From JABDAD01 sp964409695 (GTDB lineage Bacteria > Pseudomonadota > Alphaproteobacteria > Rickettsiales > Rickettsiaceae), in contig CAYPDX010000006.1 in the NCBI GenBank assembly GCA_964409695.1, positions 1 through 42,307 on the forward strand: a DNA stretch of 42,307 nt, written 5' to 3'. Below are positions 8,026 to 16,732 of this stretch, piece after piece. The position numbers and the translations under genes were made by a program. Positions within the stretch are counted from its first letter, which is position 1. Each line of letters begins with the position of its first letter. The notes beneath the pieces were generated by a model that searched no databases, had not been told where the DNA came from, and saw only the letters and a program-made list of their open reading frames with translations.

Positions 8026-9316
8026 TTTTAACAAACGGGCGCGTAACGTGTCCAGTATAAAGCTGACGTGGCCTGCTAATTTTTTGTTGTTTGTCGTCAT
8101 GCATTTCAAGCCATTGAGACATCCACCCTGCGGTTCGTGCTACAGCAAATAAAACGGTAAACATATGAGATGGAATTCCCATTGCTTCATATATAATTCC
8201 AGAATAAAAATCCACATTAGGATATAGTTTTTTCTCAATAAAATATGGGTCTTCTAACGCAATTTTTTCGAGAGCCATGGCGATTTTTAGTAAATCATTA
8301 TCGTTTTGACCGAGCTCTGCAAAAACTTCTTTGCATGTATCTCTTAACACGGCGGCTCTTGGATCGTAGTTTTTATAGACTCTATGGCCAAACCCCATGA
8401 GTCTAAAGCCACTGGTTTTATCTTTAGCTTTTGCAATGAATTGGGGTATGTTTTCAACGGACTTAATTGCTTTTAACATATTTATCACAGCTTCATTTGC
8501 GCCACCATGAGCTGGACCCCATAAAGAAGCTATTCCAGCGCTGATACAAGCAAATGGATTTGCTCCAGATGATCCAGCCGTTCTAACGGTAGATGTTGAA
8601 GCATTTTGTTCATGATCTGCGTGTAGAATAAATATTTTATTTAAAGCGCTTGCCATAATTTTATTCGCTTTATATTTTTCGCATGGTGTTGCAAAAAGCA
8701 TATGAAGGAAATTTTCAGAATAATCTAAATTATTTTGAGGGTAAATAAATGGCTGACCAATCGAGTATTTATAGGCCATAGCAGCTATTGTTGGTATTTT
8801 TGCTACCATTCTTATAGCGGCCATTTCTCTTTCTTCGGCATCTGTTATATCTAATACATCATGATAAATTGAAGAGAGCGATCCAAATGAGCTTAAAACA
8901 ATAGCCATAGGATGAGCTGAGTGTCTAAACCCGCTAATTAAATGGTGTAATTGTTCGCTAACCATTGAATTTTGATTAATCTTTTTGGTAAAATCATCAA
9001 ACTGTAATTTATTTGGTAATTCTCCGTAAAACAACAAATATACAATCTCTAAAAAGTTACAATTACTTGCTAGCTCCTTGATATCATATCCTCTGTGTCT
9101 TAAAATCCCCACACCTCCATCTATATAAGTCACTTTAGATTCGCAGGCAGCAGTGGACATAAAACCAGGATCATATGTAAAATATCCTGTTTCAGTATAG
9201 AGTTTATTTATATCAATAACATCAGGTCCTACACTAGCTTTGTATATAGGTAGTTGAACAACTTTTCCATCAACTCTTAATTCAGCAAATTTGGTGTCAC
9301 TTTTTTCTTTTGTCAT
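8012..9316 (-). CDS. gltA: Citrate synthase (type II, hexameric type)
   Basis: GltA condenses oxaloacetate with acetyl-CoA to citrate, the entry step of the TCA cycle. The active-site regions are all present: LHADHEQNAST, GPAHGGANEAV with the catalytic His, GFGHRVYKNYDPRA with the second His and binding Arg, and PNVDFYSG with the catalytic Asp. The short N-terminal beta domain and a length of 434 residues match the Gram-negative, NADH-sensitive form also seen in Rickettsia. The start ATG has AAGGA 11 bases upstream. It is transcribed divergently from dksA; the 215-base gap holds AT-rich promoter sequence and no gene. Confidence 0.97.
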   Translation of the reverse strand: MTKEKSDTKFAELRVDGKVVQLPIYKASVGPDVIDINKLYTETGYFTYDPGFMSTAACESKVTYIDGGVGILRHRGYDIKELASNCNFLEIVYLLFYGELPNKLQFDDFTKKINQNSMVSEQLHHLISGFRHSAHPMAIVLSSFGSLSSIYHDVLDITDAEEREMAAIRMVAKIPTIAAMAYKYSIGQPFIYPQNNLDYSENFLHMLFATPCEKYKANKIMASALNKIFILHADHEQNASTSTVRTAGSSGANPFACISAGIASLWGPAHGGANEAVINMLKAIKSVENIPQFIAKAKDKTSGFRLMGFGHRVYKNYDPRAAVLRDTCKEVFAELGQNDNDLLKIAMALEKIALEDPYFIEKKLYPNVDFYSGIIYEAMGIPSHMFTVLFAVARTAGWMSQWLEMHDDKQQKISRPRQLYTGHVTRPFVKMDKR

Positions 9317-9531
9317 AAATTTTTCCTTAATTATTTCTTAAACATTACATTATTTATTCACGTAAAATACAAATATAAAACTATTATAAGAGGCCTAAAT
9401 CCTGTGTATGGTGATTATATGTAACAATAATACATAATATTGATTATAGGAATACTTGCTTTTTACTTGCAAGCACTAGTTTAAATACAATATATTGTTT
9501 TCCATTATAAGTTAAAATATTAGAGGAAAGA

Positions 9532-9954
9532 ATGAAGAATGTAGTTTTGCCGGTAGGTTATAAGCCTAGCGAAACTGAAGAATATATGAATGAGATTCAA
9601 AGAGAATATTTCAAACAGAAGCTAATGAAGTGGAAAATTGAATTACTCGATGAATCAAGAGAAACTCTTGATCATTTAAAAGAAGAAAATTGGAATGAGC
9701 CAGATTTAAACGACAGAGCTTCAATTGAGAGTGAAACGGCTTTAGAACTTCGTACTAGAGGAAGATATAGAAAGTTAATCGATAAAATTGATGATGCCAT
9801 TAAAAGAATAGACGAAGACACTTACGGATTCTGCGAAGAGACTGGTGAGCCTATTGGTATTAAGAGATTAGAGGCTAGACCAGTTGCAACGCTATGTATT
9901 GAGGCTCAAGAAAGACATGAAAAATATGAGAAGCAACATAATGATGAAGAATGA
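9532..9954 (+). CDS. dksA: DksA/TraR-family RNA polymerase-binding factor
   Basis: DksA binds in the secondary channel of RNA polymerase and works with ppGpp in the stringent response. The coiled-coil region spans about residues 20-95 and contains LNDRASIESE, with the acidic tip expected of DksA. The C-terminal globular domain reads YGFCEETGEPIGIKRLEARP then ATLCIEAQERHE. Only two of the four zinc-ligand cysteines of E. coli DksA remain, a pattern common in alphaproteobacterial DksA. GAGGAAAG immediately precedes the ATG. The gene is 140 residues and single. It lies 138 bases ahead of virB8, and that gap holds an AT-rich hairpin (ATGAAAA/TTTTCAT) but no clear terminator. Confidence 0.93.
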   Translation: MKNVVLPVGYKPSETEEYMNEIQREYFKQKLMKWKIELLDESRETLDHLKEENWNEPDLNDRASIESETALELRTRGRYRKLIDKIDDAIKRIDEDTYGFCEETGEPIGIKRLEARPVATLCIEAQERHEKYEKQHNDEE

Positions 9955-10092
9955 TTTCGTCTTGAAAGCTACAAAAAAACAGAATGAAAAGTTTTTTCAT
10001 AGAAAGAATCGTTTTTTGTTGGAGATATTTTTATTATTTGTTTAACCTAGGCCACTGATGAATAACTTTAACTTCCTTGGTATAAAAAAAAG

Positions 10093-10800
10093 ATGCTGCA
10101 GAATTTAATAAATAAAATTTTAAAGAAGGGACCTGCTAAGGAAGAAGGTCCAGAGGTATCGTCATCTTCAACTGTACAAACTAATTGGAACAATGATCGT
10201 TACGAAAATTTACTTACGCAAAGAAATTTTTTATTATTAGTTAGTATTTTTTCTTTTGTAGGTATTATTGTATCAGTGCTTGCAGTTGGTCAAATATCAA
10301 TATCTAAAAGTTTTGCACCCTTCGTTATTCAGATAGAGGAAAAGACTGGGGCAGCAAAAATTGTAAATACAGCATCTTCTGACTTGTTAAGTGGGAATGA
10401 TGCTTTGAGCCGTTACTTCATAAAGAAATTTCTTATAGCTCGAGAAACATATAATCCCGTAGATTTTGATTCTAATGTTCGAAAAGTTGTAAGATTACTA
10501 TCGATCACAAATGTATTTAGAGATTATATAGGATATATTAAAAATCCACAGAATGATCCTACCATAAAATATGGTCAAAAAAATACAACTTATCTCAGAG
10601 TAAAATCATTTTCGAGATTAGACTCAAAATATTTTGTTAGGTTCTCTGTAATTGAAAATAGTGGCGAGAAGAGAATTTATAATAAAATAGCTACTATAAC
10701 AATTGATTATACTCCAATGGAACTTACAGAAGAAGAAAGGGATATTAATCCGGTTGGATTCCAAATAACAGGCTATAGGGTGGACGAAGATGAAAGTTAG
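10093..10800 (+). CDS. virB8: VirB8, inner-membrane T4SS component
   Basis: VirB8 is a bitopic inner-membrane protein that links the inner-membrane complex to the outer core of VirB/D4 type IV secretion systems. The cytoplasmic N-terminus (about 45 residues) is followed by one membrane segment, LLLVSIFSFVGIIVSVLAVG (about 48-67). The rest is periplasmic, with the NTF2-like VirB8 fold including VDFDSNVRKVVRLLS and a closing PVGFQITGYRVD block. It is first in a five-gene cluster with the order of the Rickettsiales rvh cluster, and its stop overlaps the virB9 start by 11 bases. No virB6 or virB4 is present here, so the system is split across the genome. Confidence 0.92.
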   Translation: MLQNLINKILKKGPAKEEGPEVSSSSTVQTNWNNDRYENLLTQRNFLLLVSIFSFVGIIVSVLAVGQISISKSFAPFVIQIEEKTGAAKIVNTASSDLLSGNDALSRYFIKKFLIARETYNPVDFDSNVRKVVRLLSITNVFRDYIGYIKNPQNDPTIKYGQKNTTYLRVKSFSRLDSKYFVRFSVIENSGEKRIYNKIATITIDYTPMELTEEERDINPVGFQITGYRVDEDES

Positions 10801-11203
10801 ATTATTTATTTTAATTTTTTTAATTTTAAGCGCAGGATCGTCATTTGCTTTTGAAGAAGATCTGCCTATTACAAGAGATATTAGAATAAAAACTTATATA
10901 TATAATCCGAATGAAGTATATCTTCTTGTTTTACACCATGGTTTTCAATCTCATATAGAGTTTGCTCAAGGTGAATCTATTGATACTATTTCTCTTGGTG
11001 ATTCTTATGCATGGAAGATAACGCCTCTTGGTAATAGGTTGTTTATAAGGCCTCTCGAAAAAAATATACGAACAAATATGACTATTATTACAAATAAGAG
11101 AGTGTACCAATTTGATATTGTCTCTAAAGAATTAGATGAAGGTGAAGAGAGAGATCTAGTTTACCAAATTAAGTTTTTTTACCCAAAGAAAATTTCGAAG
11201 TAA
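10790..11203 (+). CDS. virB9: Short VirB9-like protein (N-terminal domain only)
   Basis: VirB9 is a periplasmic component of the T4SS outer core. A signal peptide is clear (basic MKVR, hydrophobic LFILIFLILSAGSSF, cleavage after about SFA). The mature part matches the VirB9 N-terminal domain: RDIRIKTYIYNPNEVYLL, then SLGDSYAWKITPLGNRLFIRP, and VYQFDIVS. The protein ends at 137 residues, about half of a standard VirB9, so the C-terminal domain that contacts VirB7 and the outer membrane is missing. No frameshifted remainder follows; virB10 starts five bases later. Rickettsia is known to keep both a long and a short VirB9, so a full-length copy is probably elsewhere (inference). Confidence 0.88.
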   Translation: MKVRLFILIFLILSAGSSFAFEEDLPITRDIRIKTYIYNPNEVYLLVLHHGFQSHIEFAQGESIDTISLGDSYAWKITPLGNRLFIRPLEKNIRTNMTIITNKRVYQFDIVSKELDEGEERDLVYQIKFFYPKKISK

Positions 11204-11208
11204 CATAA

Positions 11209-12744
11209 ATGGATAACCAGGATAATAAAATTGATAAAATGGCTTCTGAAACAGCAGAGATTGCTCCAAAAATAGCAGTTGAGCTTTCGAAGGTTGCTGC
11301 CAACCCAAAGAAAAGTATGGCTATTGCAATAGTTATAGTTCTTGTGATTGCTTACTATTCTTACCAGGCTTTACAATCTGCTAATACTGACACTACAGTC
11401 GTTAAGGAACCAGCAGTGGTAATGCCAAAAGTATATGTAAAACCAACTCAAGAAAGTGTTATTGGCGAAACGCCTGTGATGCCGACTATACCGGTGGCTC
11501 CAGCACTTAAAGATCCTGATACTCCAAAAGCTGAAGCTCCACTTCCTCCTACGCTGCCAGACAAGCCAGTTCAAGCCCCTGTGAAAGCTCCACCTGTTAT
11601 CGTTCCTGAGGTGAAACCTGTTACTCCCCCTCCGCCTCCGCCTCAGGAGGCCGCAGCATCTCCTATCTCACCTTTGCTTGCAGCTTTTGGTAAACAAGAT
11701 TCAGTCGATATATCTTCTTTAGCAATTCCAAAGGACCCTGATCCTGTGGATATAAAGAAAAGAGAGGCAAGAAAAAAATCTTCGATCATGCTAATTGCTG
11801 GGAAAACTGAAAAATCCAAAGAGCAGATAGAACAAGATGCGGCCTTCAAGCCACGTTCAAACTTGGAGTATATCTTATCTAGAGGCAAGGTAATGGAAGC
11901 TGTAATTGAAACAGCAATTAACACAGATTTTGCAGGTGAAATTAGAGCTATAATTGCTAGAGATGTTTATTCTGAAAGTGGAAAAATTGTTTTGGTGCCA
12001 AAAGGATCAAAAGTCTATGGTACATTTGCTTCCAAAATTGATGCTTTATATGGAAGAATAGATATTACTTGGACAAGGATTGATTTACCAACGGGCTATA
12101 CTTTAACTTTTTCAGGAACTGGTGTAGACGATTTAGGTAGAAAAGGAGCTCAAGGAAGACTTGATAAAAAAGTTGGTGAGACACTAAGTAATGTAGCGTT
12201 AAGCACAGCTTTGAATGTTGCATTTGCTAGTGCTATTGACAAGCTAGTTCCTCCAGTTCAAACCGGTGCAACAGCTACTCAGAATCAGACTCAAGCATCG
12301 AATATGCAAGCAGCTATCCAAGCAAATTATGTTAGTGTAGGAGCTACTCGTGCTACCATTACAAGTATGTGCACGGCTGCTCAGAACTCTATTACAGACC
12401 CTACTACACCTGCTTATACGCAAGTTCAACAAGCCTGCGCTGCGGCGCTTGCACCTCCTGCTGGGTCAACTGATCAACAAATTGCGACGTCATTGTTTAC
12501 TACTCTTAACGGTATTGCAAGTAGTATGATAGTATCCTCTGCTGCAGCATCCGTCCCAACTAAGGCGCAAACTGCAACAACACAAGGTATGACAGATTTC
12601 TCTACTGCAATGACTGAGATAGTAAAACAATCAGAGCCAAAACCTACAGTAACTATAGACCAAGGAACACGTATAAAAATTTATGTAAATAAAGATTATA
12701 CATTCCCGCGCGCAGCCGTAACTAAATCAAAGATGCTAAAATGA
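11209..12744 (+). CDS. virB10: VirB10, T4SS channel scaffold
   Basis: VirB10 spans both membranes and passes energy from the VirB ATPases to the outer-membrane channel. A cytoplasmic stretch precedes a single membrane segment, SMAIAIVIVLVIAYYSYQAL (about 35-54). A proline-rich periplasmic linker follows (about 70-150, including VTPPPPPPQ), then the TrbI/VirB10 beta-barrel: GKVMEAVIETAINTDFAGEI, VLVPKGSKVYGTF, GRIDITWTRIDLPTGYTL. Between about residues 342 and 460 there is a long Ala/Gln/Thr-rich insert with two Cys (about 388 and 410), where other VirB10 proteins have the short outer-membrane antenna. The barrel closes with DQGTRIKIYVNKDYTFP. It overlaps virB11 by 4 bases (ATGA). Confidence 0.93.
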   Translation: MDNQDNKIDKMASETAEIAPKIAVELSKVAANPKKSMAIAIVIVLVIAYYSYQALQSANTDTTVVKEPAVVMPKVYVKPTQESVIGETPVMPTIPVAPALKDPDTPKAEAPLPPTLPDKPVQAPVKAPPVIVPEVKPVTPPPPPPQEAAASPISPLLAAFGKQDSVDISSLAIPKDPDPVDIKKREARKKSSIMLIAGKTEKSKEQIEQDAAFKPRSNLEYILSRGKVMEAVIETAINTDFAGEIRAIIARDVYSESGKIVLVPKGSKVYGTFASKIDALYGRIDITWTRIDLPTGYTLTFSGTGVDDLGRKGAQGRLDKKVGETLSNVALSTALNVAFASAIDKLVPPVQTGATATQNQTQASNMQAAIQANYVSVGATRATITSMCTAAQNSITDPTTPAYTQVQQACAAALAPPAGSTDQQIATSLFTTLNGIASSMIVSSAAASVPTKAQTATTQGMTDFSTAMTEIVKQSEPKPTVTIDQGTRIKIYVNKDYTFPRAAVTKSKMLK

Positions 12745-13742
12745 CAAGTTTTGCAGCTCTAGAAACTTATCTTCAACCATTTAAAGCGCTCTTTGCAGAA
12801 GATGGCGTAAGTGAGATTATGGTGAATAAGCCTGGTGAGGCTTGGGTTGAAAAAAAGGGCGATGTTAGATTAGAAGTAATACCGGAAATAGATGTTGATC
12901 ATTTGCTGGGTCTTGGAAGATTAGTTGCTCAATCAACTGACCAGACGATTTCAGAAGAAAGACCTTTATTATCCGCAACTCTTCCTAATGGATTTCGTAT
13001 TCAGATAGTTTTTCCGCCAGCATGTGAACAAGGCTGTGTTGCAATGTCTATAAGAAAAGGCAGTCAGATGCAACTTACTATTGAAGATTATGATAAGATG
13101 GGGGCTTTTGCTTCTACGTCTACATCAGATGTTGTAGATAAAAATGATCTTGTCCTATGTGATTTGATTAAGCAAGGAAATATCAAAGATTTTCTACTTA
13201 ATGCCATAAAATCTAAAAAAAATATTATAATAAGCGGTGGTACCTCTACCGGTAAGACAACTTTCACTAATGCTGCGCTCCTAGCGATTCCAACGGATGA
13301 AAGGCTTATTACTGTTGAAGATGCAAGAGAAGTTATGCTTCCTCAACATCTTAATAGGGTTCATCTTCTAGCGTCAAAAGGTGGGCAAGGTAGAGCAAAA
13401 GTCACAACACAAGATCTTATCGAAGCGTGCTTAAGACTCAGGCCAGATAGAATAATTGTTGGAGAGCTTAGAGGGGCAGAAGCATTTAGCTTCCTTAGAG
13501 CTATTAATACAGGTCATCCAGGTTCAATTTCAACATTACATGCTGATGCTCCAGCAATGGCTTTAGAGCAGCTAAAATTAATGGTTATGCAAGCAGGGCT
13601 TGGAATGCCGCCTGATGAAATTAAAAAATATATTCAATCAGTCGTTGATATCGTTGTACAGCTTAAAAGAGGCTCAGGTGGAAAAAGGTATGTATCTGAA
13701 GTTTACTTCAAACAAGCAAGGTTAGGAGAAAGTAATGAGTAG
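12741..13742 (+). CDS. virB11: VirB11, T4SS hexameric ATPase
   Basis: VirB11 is a cytoplasmic traffic ATPase of the PulE/VirB11 class, which powers pilus assembly and substrate transfer. The N-terminal domain (about 1-135) includes GVSEIMVNKPGEAWVEKKGD. The ATPase domain has Walker A GGTSTGKTTF (about 168-177), the Asp box TVEDAREVMLP, Walker B with RIIVGELRGAEAFSFLRAIN, and the His box TGHPGSISTLHADAP. Its length of 333 residues is typical. It is joined by short overlaps to virB10 (4 bases) and virD4 (8 bases), indicating one transcript with coupled translation. Confidence 0.95.
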   Translation: MTSFAALETYLQPFKALFAEDGVSEIMVNKPGEAWVEKKGDVRLEVIPEIDVDHLLGLGRLVAQSTDQTISEERPLLSATLPNGFRIQIVFPPACEQGCVAMSIRKGSQMQLTIEDYDKMGAFASTSTSDVVDKNDLVLCDLIKQGNIKDFLLNAIKSKKNIIISGGTSTGKTTFTNAALLAIPTDERLITVEDAREVMLPQHLNRVHLLASKGGQGRAKVTTQDLIEACLRLRPDRIIVGELRGAEAFSFLRAINTGHPGSISTLHADAPAMALEQLKLMVMQAGLGMPPDEIKKYIQSVVDIVVQLKRGSGGKRYVSEVYFKQARLGESNE

Positions 13743-15540
13743 TGAAGGACATAATAAAGTATTTATTTCTCAGTTAATAATTCATGGGGCAATGCTATTT
13801 GTTCTTTTATGGGTTACAGGTGCTTTTGTTGCTTTATTTACTAATGAACTTTCTGATATAAGCTACGATTTAGCTGCTTTGAAGATTTTGTATAAATGGT
13901 CCTACTGGCTCTATAATGCTTGGGATCACCTAGGTTTGACAACTGATGTTCAGCCATATGGGTATCTTAAGTCGAAGTTATTATTCGGAATGTTATTTCC
14001 ATTTTTTGCTAGTTTAATCCCTTATATTATATTTAGAGATATAATATGGGAAGTTAATCTATTTGCTGCTAAAGAGAAAGTTTATGGTGATGCGCATTGG
14101 GCTAGCCAAACTGATATTAAAAGAGCAGGGCTTAGAGCGAAACATGGTATGTTGCTTGGTGTTGACAAAAAAGGTTACTATGTAGCTGATGGTTTTCAGC
14201 ATGCTCTATTATTTGCTCCTACCGGTTCTGGTAAAGGTGTAGGTTTTGTAATTCCCAATTTGCTTTTCTGGGAACATTCTATGGTTGTTCATGATATTAA
14301 ATTAGAGAACTACCAGCTAACATCAGGCTGGAGAGCAACGCAAGGACAGAAGTGCTTTGTATGGGAACCAGCGAATCCAGACGGCATATCCCACTGTTAC
14401 AATCCTATAGATTGGGTGAGTAGCAAACCTGGACAAATGGTGGATGATGTTCAAAAAATTGGTAGCTTAATTCTGCCGAAGCAAGAATTCTGGGAAAATG
14501 AAGCACGAAGCCTATTCCTAGGGATAGTACTTTACCTACTTGCAGATGATACGAAAGTTAAATCTTTCGGAGAAGTTGTTCGTACAACGCATAATGATGA
14601 TGTTATATATAATTTTGCTGTAGTTATGGATACTCTGGGTGATGTTATGAGCCCAGTTGCATATATGAACTTGGCAGCATTTTTGCAAAAACCTGATAAG
14701 GAACGTGGATCTGTTATGTCCACTCTAAACTCAGCTCTTGAGCTTTGGGCTAATCCTCTTATTGATGCTGCTACTGCTAGATCGGATTTTAATGTTCTTG
14801 AATTCAAGAAGAAAAAAACAACAGTGTATGTTGGGTTAACACCTGATAATATTGCTCGTCTTCAGAGATTAATGCAGATATTTTATCAACAGGCTTGCGA
14901 ATTTCTGAGTAGAAAAATTCCAAATGAGAAAGAAGAGCCTTATGGTGTGATGTTCTTATTAGATGAGTTTCCTACTCTAGGAAAAATGGAACAGATTAAA
15001 GCTGGTATAGCTTATTTTAGAGGATATAGAGTAAGGTTATTTTTGATTATTCAAGATACGCAACAGTTAAAAGGTACCTATGAAGATGCTGGTATGAATT
15101 CATTCTTATCAAACTCAACATTCCGTATTACATATGCTGCGAATAACTATGAAACAGCAAATTTAATATCACAATTATGCGGTAATAAAACCGTAGAGCA
15201 ATTATCATATAGCAGACCAAAATTCTTGATGGATATAAATAACGTATCCAAATCCGTGAATGTTTCTATGGCTTCACGTGCTTTATTGCTTCCACAAGAA
15301 GTCATATTACTACCTCGCGATGAGCAAATTGTTCTTATCGAATCATTCGCTCCAATTAAATCTAAGAAAATCTTCTATTATAAAGACAAGTTCTTTACAA
15401 AAAGATTATTACCAGCAACATTTGTTCCAACTCAGGTTCCTTATGATCCTCGTAAGAAAGATCAAGATGATGCAGTAGAAGAGGTTGCAGGGGAAGCTCA
15501 AGTTGAAGAAACGGAACAAGTGACTGACGCGGCTCAGTAA
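13735..15540 (+). CDS. virD4: VirD4, T4SS coupling protein
   Basis: VirD4 is the coupling ATPase that recruits substrates to the secretion channel. Two N-terminal membrane segments are visible (about residues 12-34 and 80-100). Walker A is APTGSGKGVGFVIPNL (about 161-176) and Walker B is MFLLDEFPTLGKM; IIQDTQQLKGTY follows. The all-alpha domain that selects substrates lies between them. The C-terminus is an acidic, low-complexity tail of about 30 residues (EEVAGEAQVEETEQVTDAAQ). The length is 601 residues. It is the last gene of the vir operon. Family P copy P3 and a TTATTACA/TGTAATAA hairpin lie behind it, in the gap before the convergent mrp. Confidence 0.96.
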   Translation: MSSEGHNKVFISQLIIHGAMLFVLLWVTGAFVALFTNELSDISYDLAALKILYKWSYWLYNAWDHLGLTTDVQPYGYLKSKLLFGMLFPFFASLIPYIIFRDIIWEVNLFAAKEKVYGDAHWASQTDIKRAGLRAKHGMLLGVDKKGYYVADGFQHALLFAPTGSGKGVGFVIPNLLFWEHSMVVHDIKLENYQLTSGWRATQGQKCFVWEPANPDGISHCYNPIDWVSSKPGQMVDDVQKIGSLILPKQEFWENEARSLFLGIVLYLLADDTKVKSFGEVVRTTHNDDVIYNFAVVMDTLGDVMSPVAYMNLAAFLQKPDKERGSVMSTLNSALELWANPLIDAATARSDFNVLEFKKKKTTVYVGLTPDNIARLQRLMQIFYQQACEFLSRKIPNEKEEPYGVMFLLDEFPTLGKMEQIKAGIAYFRGYRVRLFLIIQDTQQLKGTYEDAGMNSFLSNSTFRITYAANNYETANLISQLCGNKTVEQLSYSRPKFLMDINNVSKSVNVSMASRALLLPQEVILLPRDEQIVLIESFAPIKSKKIFYYKDKFFTKRLLPATFVPTQVPYDPRKKDQDDAVEEVAGEAQVEETEQVTDAAQ

Positions 15541-15551
15541 TCAGAACTTGC

Positions 15552-15747
15552 GATTATTACATAAAATTTTTTGTAATAAGCTGGTTCTTTAAAAACACAG
15601 TCACCCCGCGCTACGACGCGCTGTCCATACTTTTTTCGTCTAAAATAGTGAATTGTTTTATTTTTTGAGAAAAGAGTAGATCCCGCATCAAGTGCGGGAT
15701 GACTTGTCTTTTTGACAGATCTGTGAAATGCAATTAACATTTTTGAC
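15552..15747 (-). repeat. Family P MITE-like repeat, near-full-length copy P3
   Basis: On the minus strand it begins CAAAAATGTTAATTGCATTT and continues GTCAAAAAGACAAGTCATCC, then the hairpin TCCCGCACTTGATGCGGGA. The middle and closing part are nearly the same as P4 (shared AAAACAATTCACTATTTTAG; by eye about 85-90% identity over 120 bases). It lies between the convergent virD4 and mrp genes, and P4 lies in the opposite orientation on the other side of mrp. Confidence 0.85.
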
Positions 15748-15787
15748 ATGTTAAAGTGAGCGAGACCATTTCCTAATCTATTCTGTA

Positions 15788-16504
15788 TTAAAACTCCAGG
15801 GGAATCTGCAGTTCTTTTAAATTATAACTTTCTGTATTCGCTAGATCTGGGATAAGTGGGAGTTTGGCAAGAACTCTAAGACCAGTATTAGCTGCTATTA
15901 GATCAGCACCGCCTGAACCAAATAATTCAAACTTCTTACCAGAAGAAATTATATAGCTCATATTTTCAATGATCCCATGGACTGGGACATCGGTCTTTCT
16001 ATATAAATCAATAGCTCTTTCAACATCCGCTATCGCTATTTTATCAGGCGTGGTAACGATTATAGCGCAATCTATTTCGCATTTTTGTATTATACTAATA
16101 TGAACATCTCCAGTACCTGGAGGCATGTCTACTATAAGATAATCTAAATCTTTCCAATTTGTTGAAAATAGTAGCTGATTAAGTGCTTTTGATAGCATCG
16201 GGCCGCGCCATACTAAAGCTGATTTTGGTTCAAGTAAAAATCCAATAGACATAATAGAAATGCCAAAAGCATCAATTGGGATAAAATTATTATTTTCAGT
16301 TTGTAGAGGCTTATCAGTAACATTCAAAATTGTAGGAATAGAAGGGCCATAAATATCGGCGTCTAGAATACCTACCTTATGTCCTTTAGCTTGTAGCTGT
16401 TTAGCTAGAAGAACGCTTAAGGTAGATTTTCCTACACCGCCTTTCCCAGCTGCAACGAGTATAAGTTTTTTAACGGACTTTATCTTATGCTTTGTTCCAA
16501 ACAT
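15788..16504 (-). CDS. mrp: Mrp/ApbC-type P-loop iron-sulfur carrier ATPase
   Basis: Mrp proteins are MinD-like ATPases that carry Fe-S clusters to apo-proteins. The deviant Walker A GKGGVGKST is at about residues 18-26, followed by GILDADIYGPSIP, the switch DYLIVDMPPGTGD and GIIENMSYI. Where other Mrp proteins have the cluster-holding CxxC after ENMSY, this one reads IISSGKKFELFGSGG, so both cysteines are absent. The N-terminal DUF59 domain is also absent. I start at the ATG giving MFGTKHKIKSVKK. An in-frame ATG at 16612 would add 36 residues read from repeat P4 (containing YIPHQVRDNE), which I consider spurious. It is 239 residues long and lies downstream of ftsH, flanked by inverted P copies. 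Confidence 0.88.
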   Translation of the reverse strand: MFGTKHKIKSVKKLILVAAGKGGVGKSTLSVLLAKQLQAKGHKVGILDADIYGPSIPTILNVTDKPLQTENNNFIPIDAFGISIMSIGFLLEPKSALVWRGPMLSKALNQLLFSTNWKDLDYLIVDMPPGTGDVHISIIQKCEIDCAIIVTTPDKIAIADVERAIDLYRKTDVPVHGIIENMSYIISSGKKFELFGSGGADLIAANTGLRVLAKLPLIPDLANTESYNLKELQIPLEF

Positions 16505-16519
16505 TATTGTACTATTTTT

Positions 16520-16706
16520 ACTTTTTGGTTGATGGTCTCTTGCTGCTCCGTCAAAAACCTCGTTATCCCGCACTTGATGCGGGATATACTCTTTTTTAAA
16601 AAAATAAAACAATTCACTATTTTAGGCGAAAAAATTCTGGACACCGTGTCGTAGGACGGGGTGACGGTGTCTTTGGAGAATGCTGTTACTACAATCAACA
16701 TTTTTG
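16520..16706 (+). repeat. Family P MITE-like repeat, near-full-length copy P4
   Basis: A degenerate left tail is followed by GTCAAAAACCTCGTTATCCC, the hairpin TCCCGCACTTGATGCGGGA, AAAACAATTCACTATTTTAG, and GGGGTGACGGTGTCTTTGG. The right end is an inverted copy of the tail, reading CAAAAATGTTGATTG on the minus strand. That gives terminal inverted repeats like those of a MITE. It lies between ftsH and mrp. No target-site duplication was recognised. Confidence 0.85.
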
Positions 16707-16732
16707 TTTGGTTTAACCGCACAATGCGATGA

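Noticed and set aside
15554..15579. TTATTACA/TGTAATAA hairpin as the virD4 terminator
   Set aside because: The stem is all A-T apart from one pair and is not followed by a T-run; it also matches the outer end of repeat P3.
15534..15749. Minus-strand frame containing SHPALDAGS
   Set aside because: A recurrent spurious translation of the GCGGGAT palindromic repeat (P3), not a gene.
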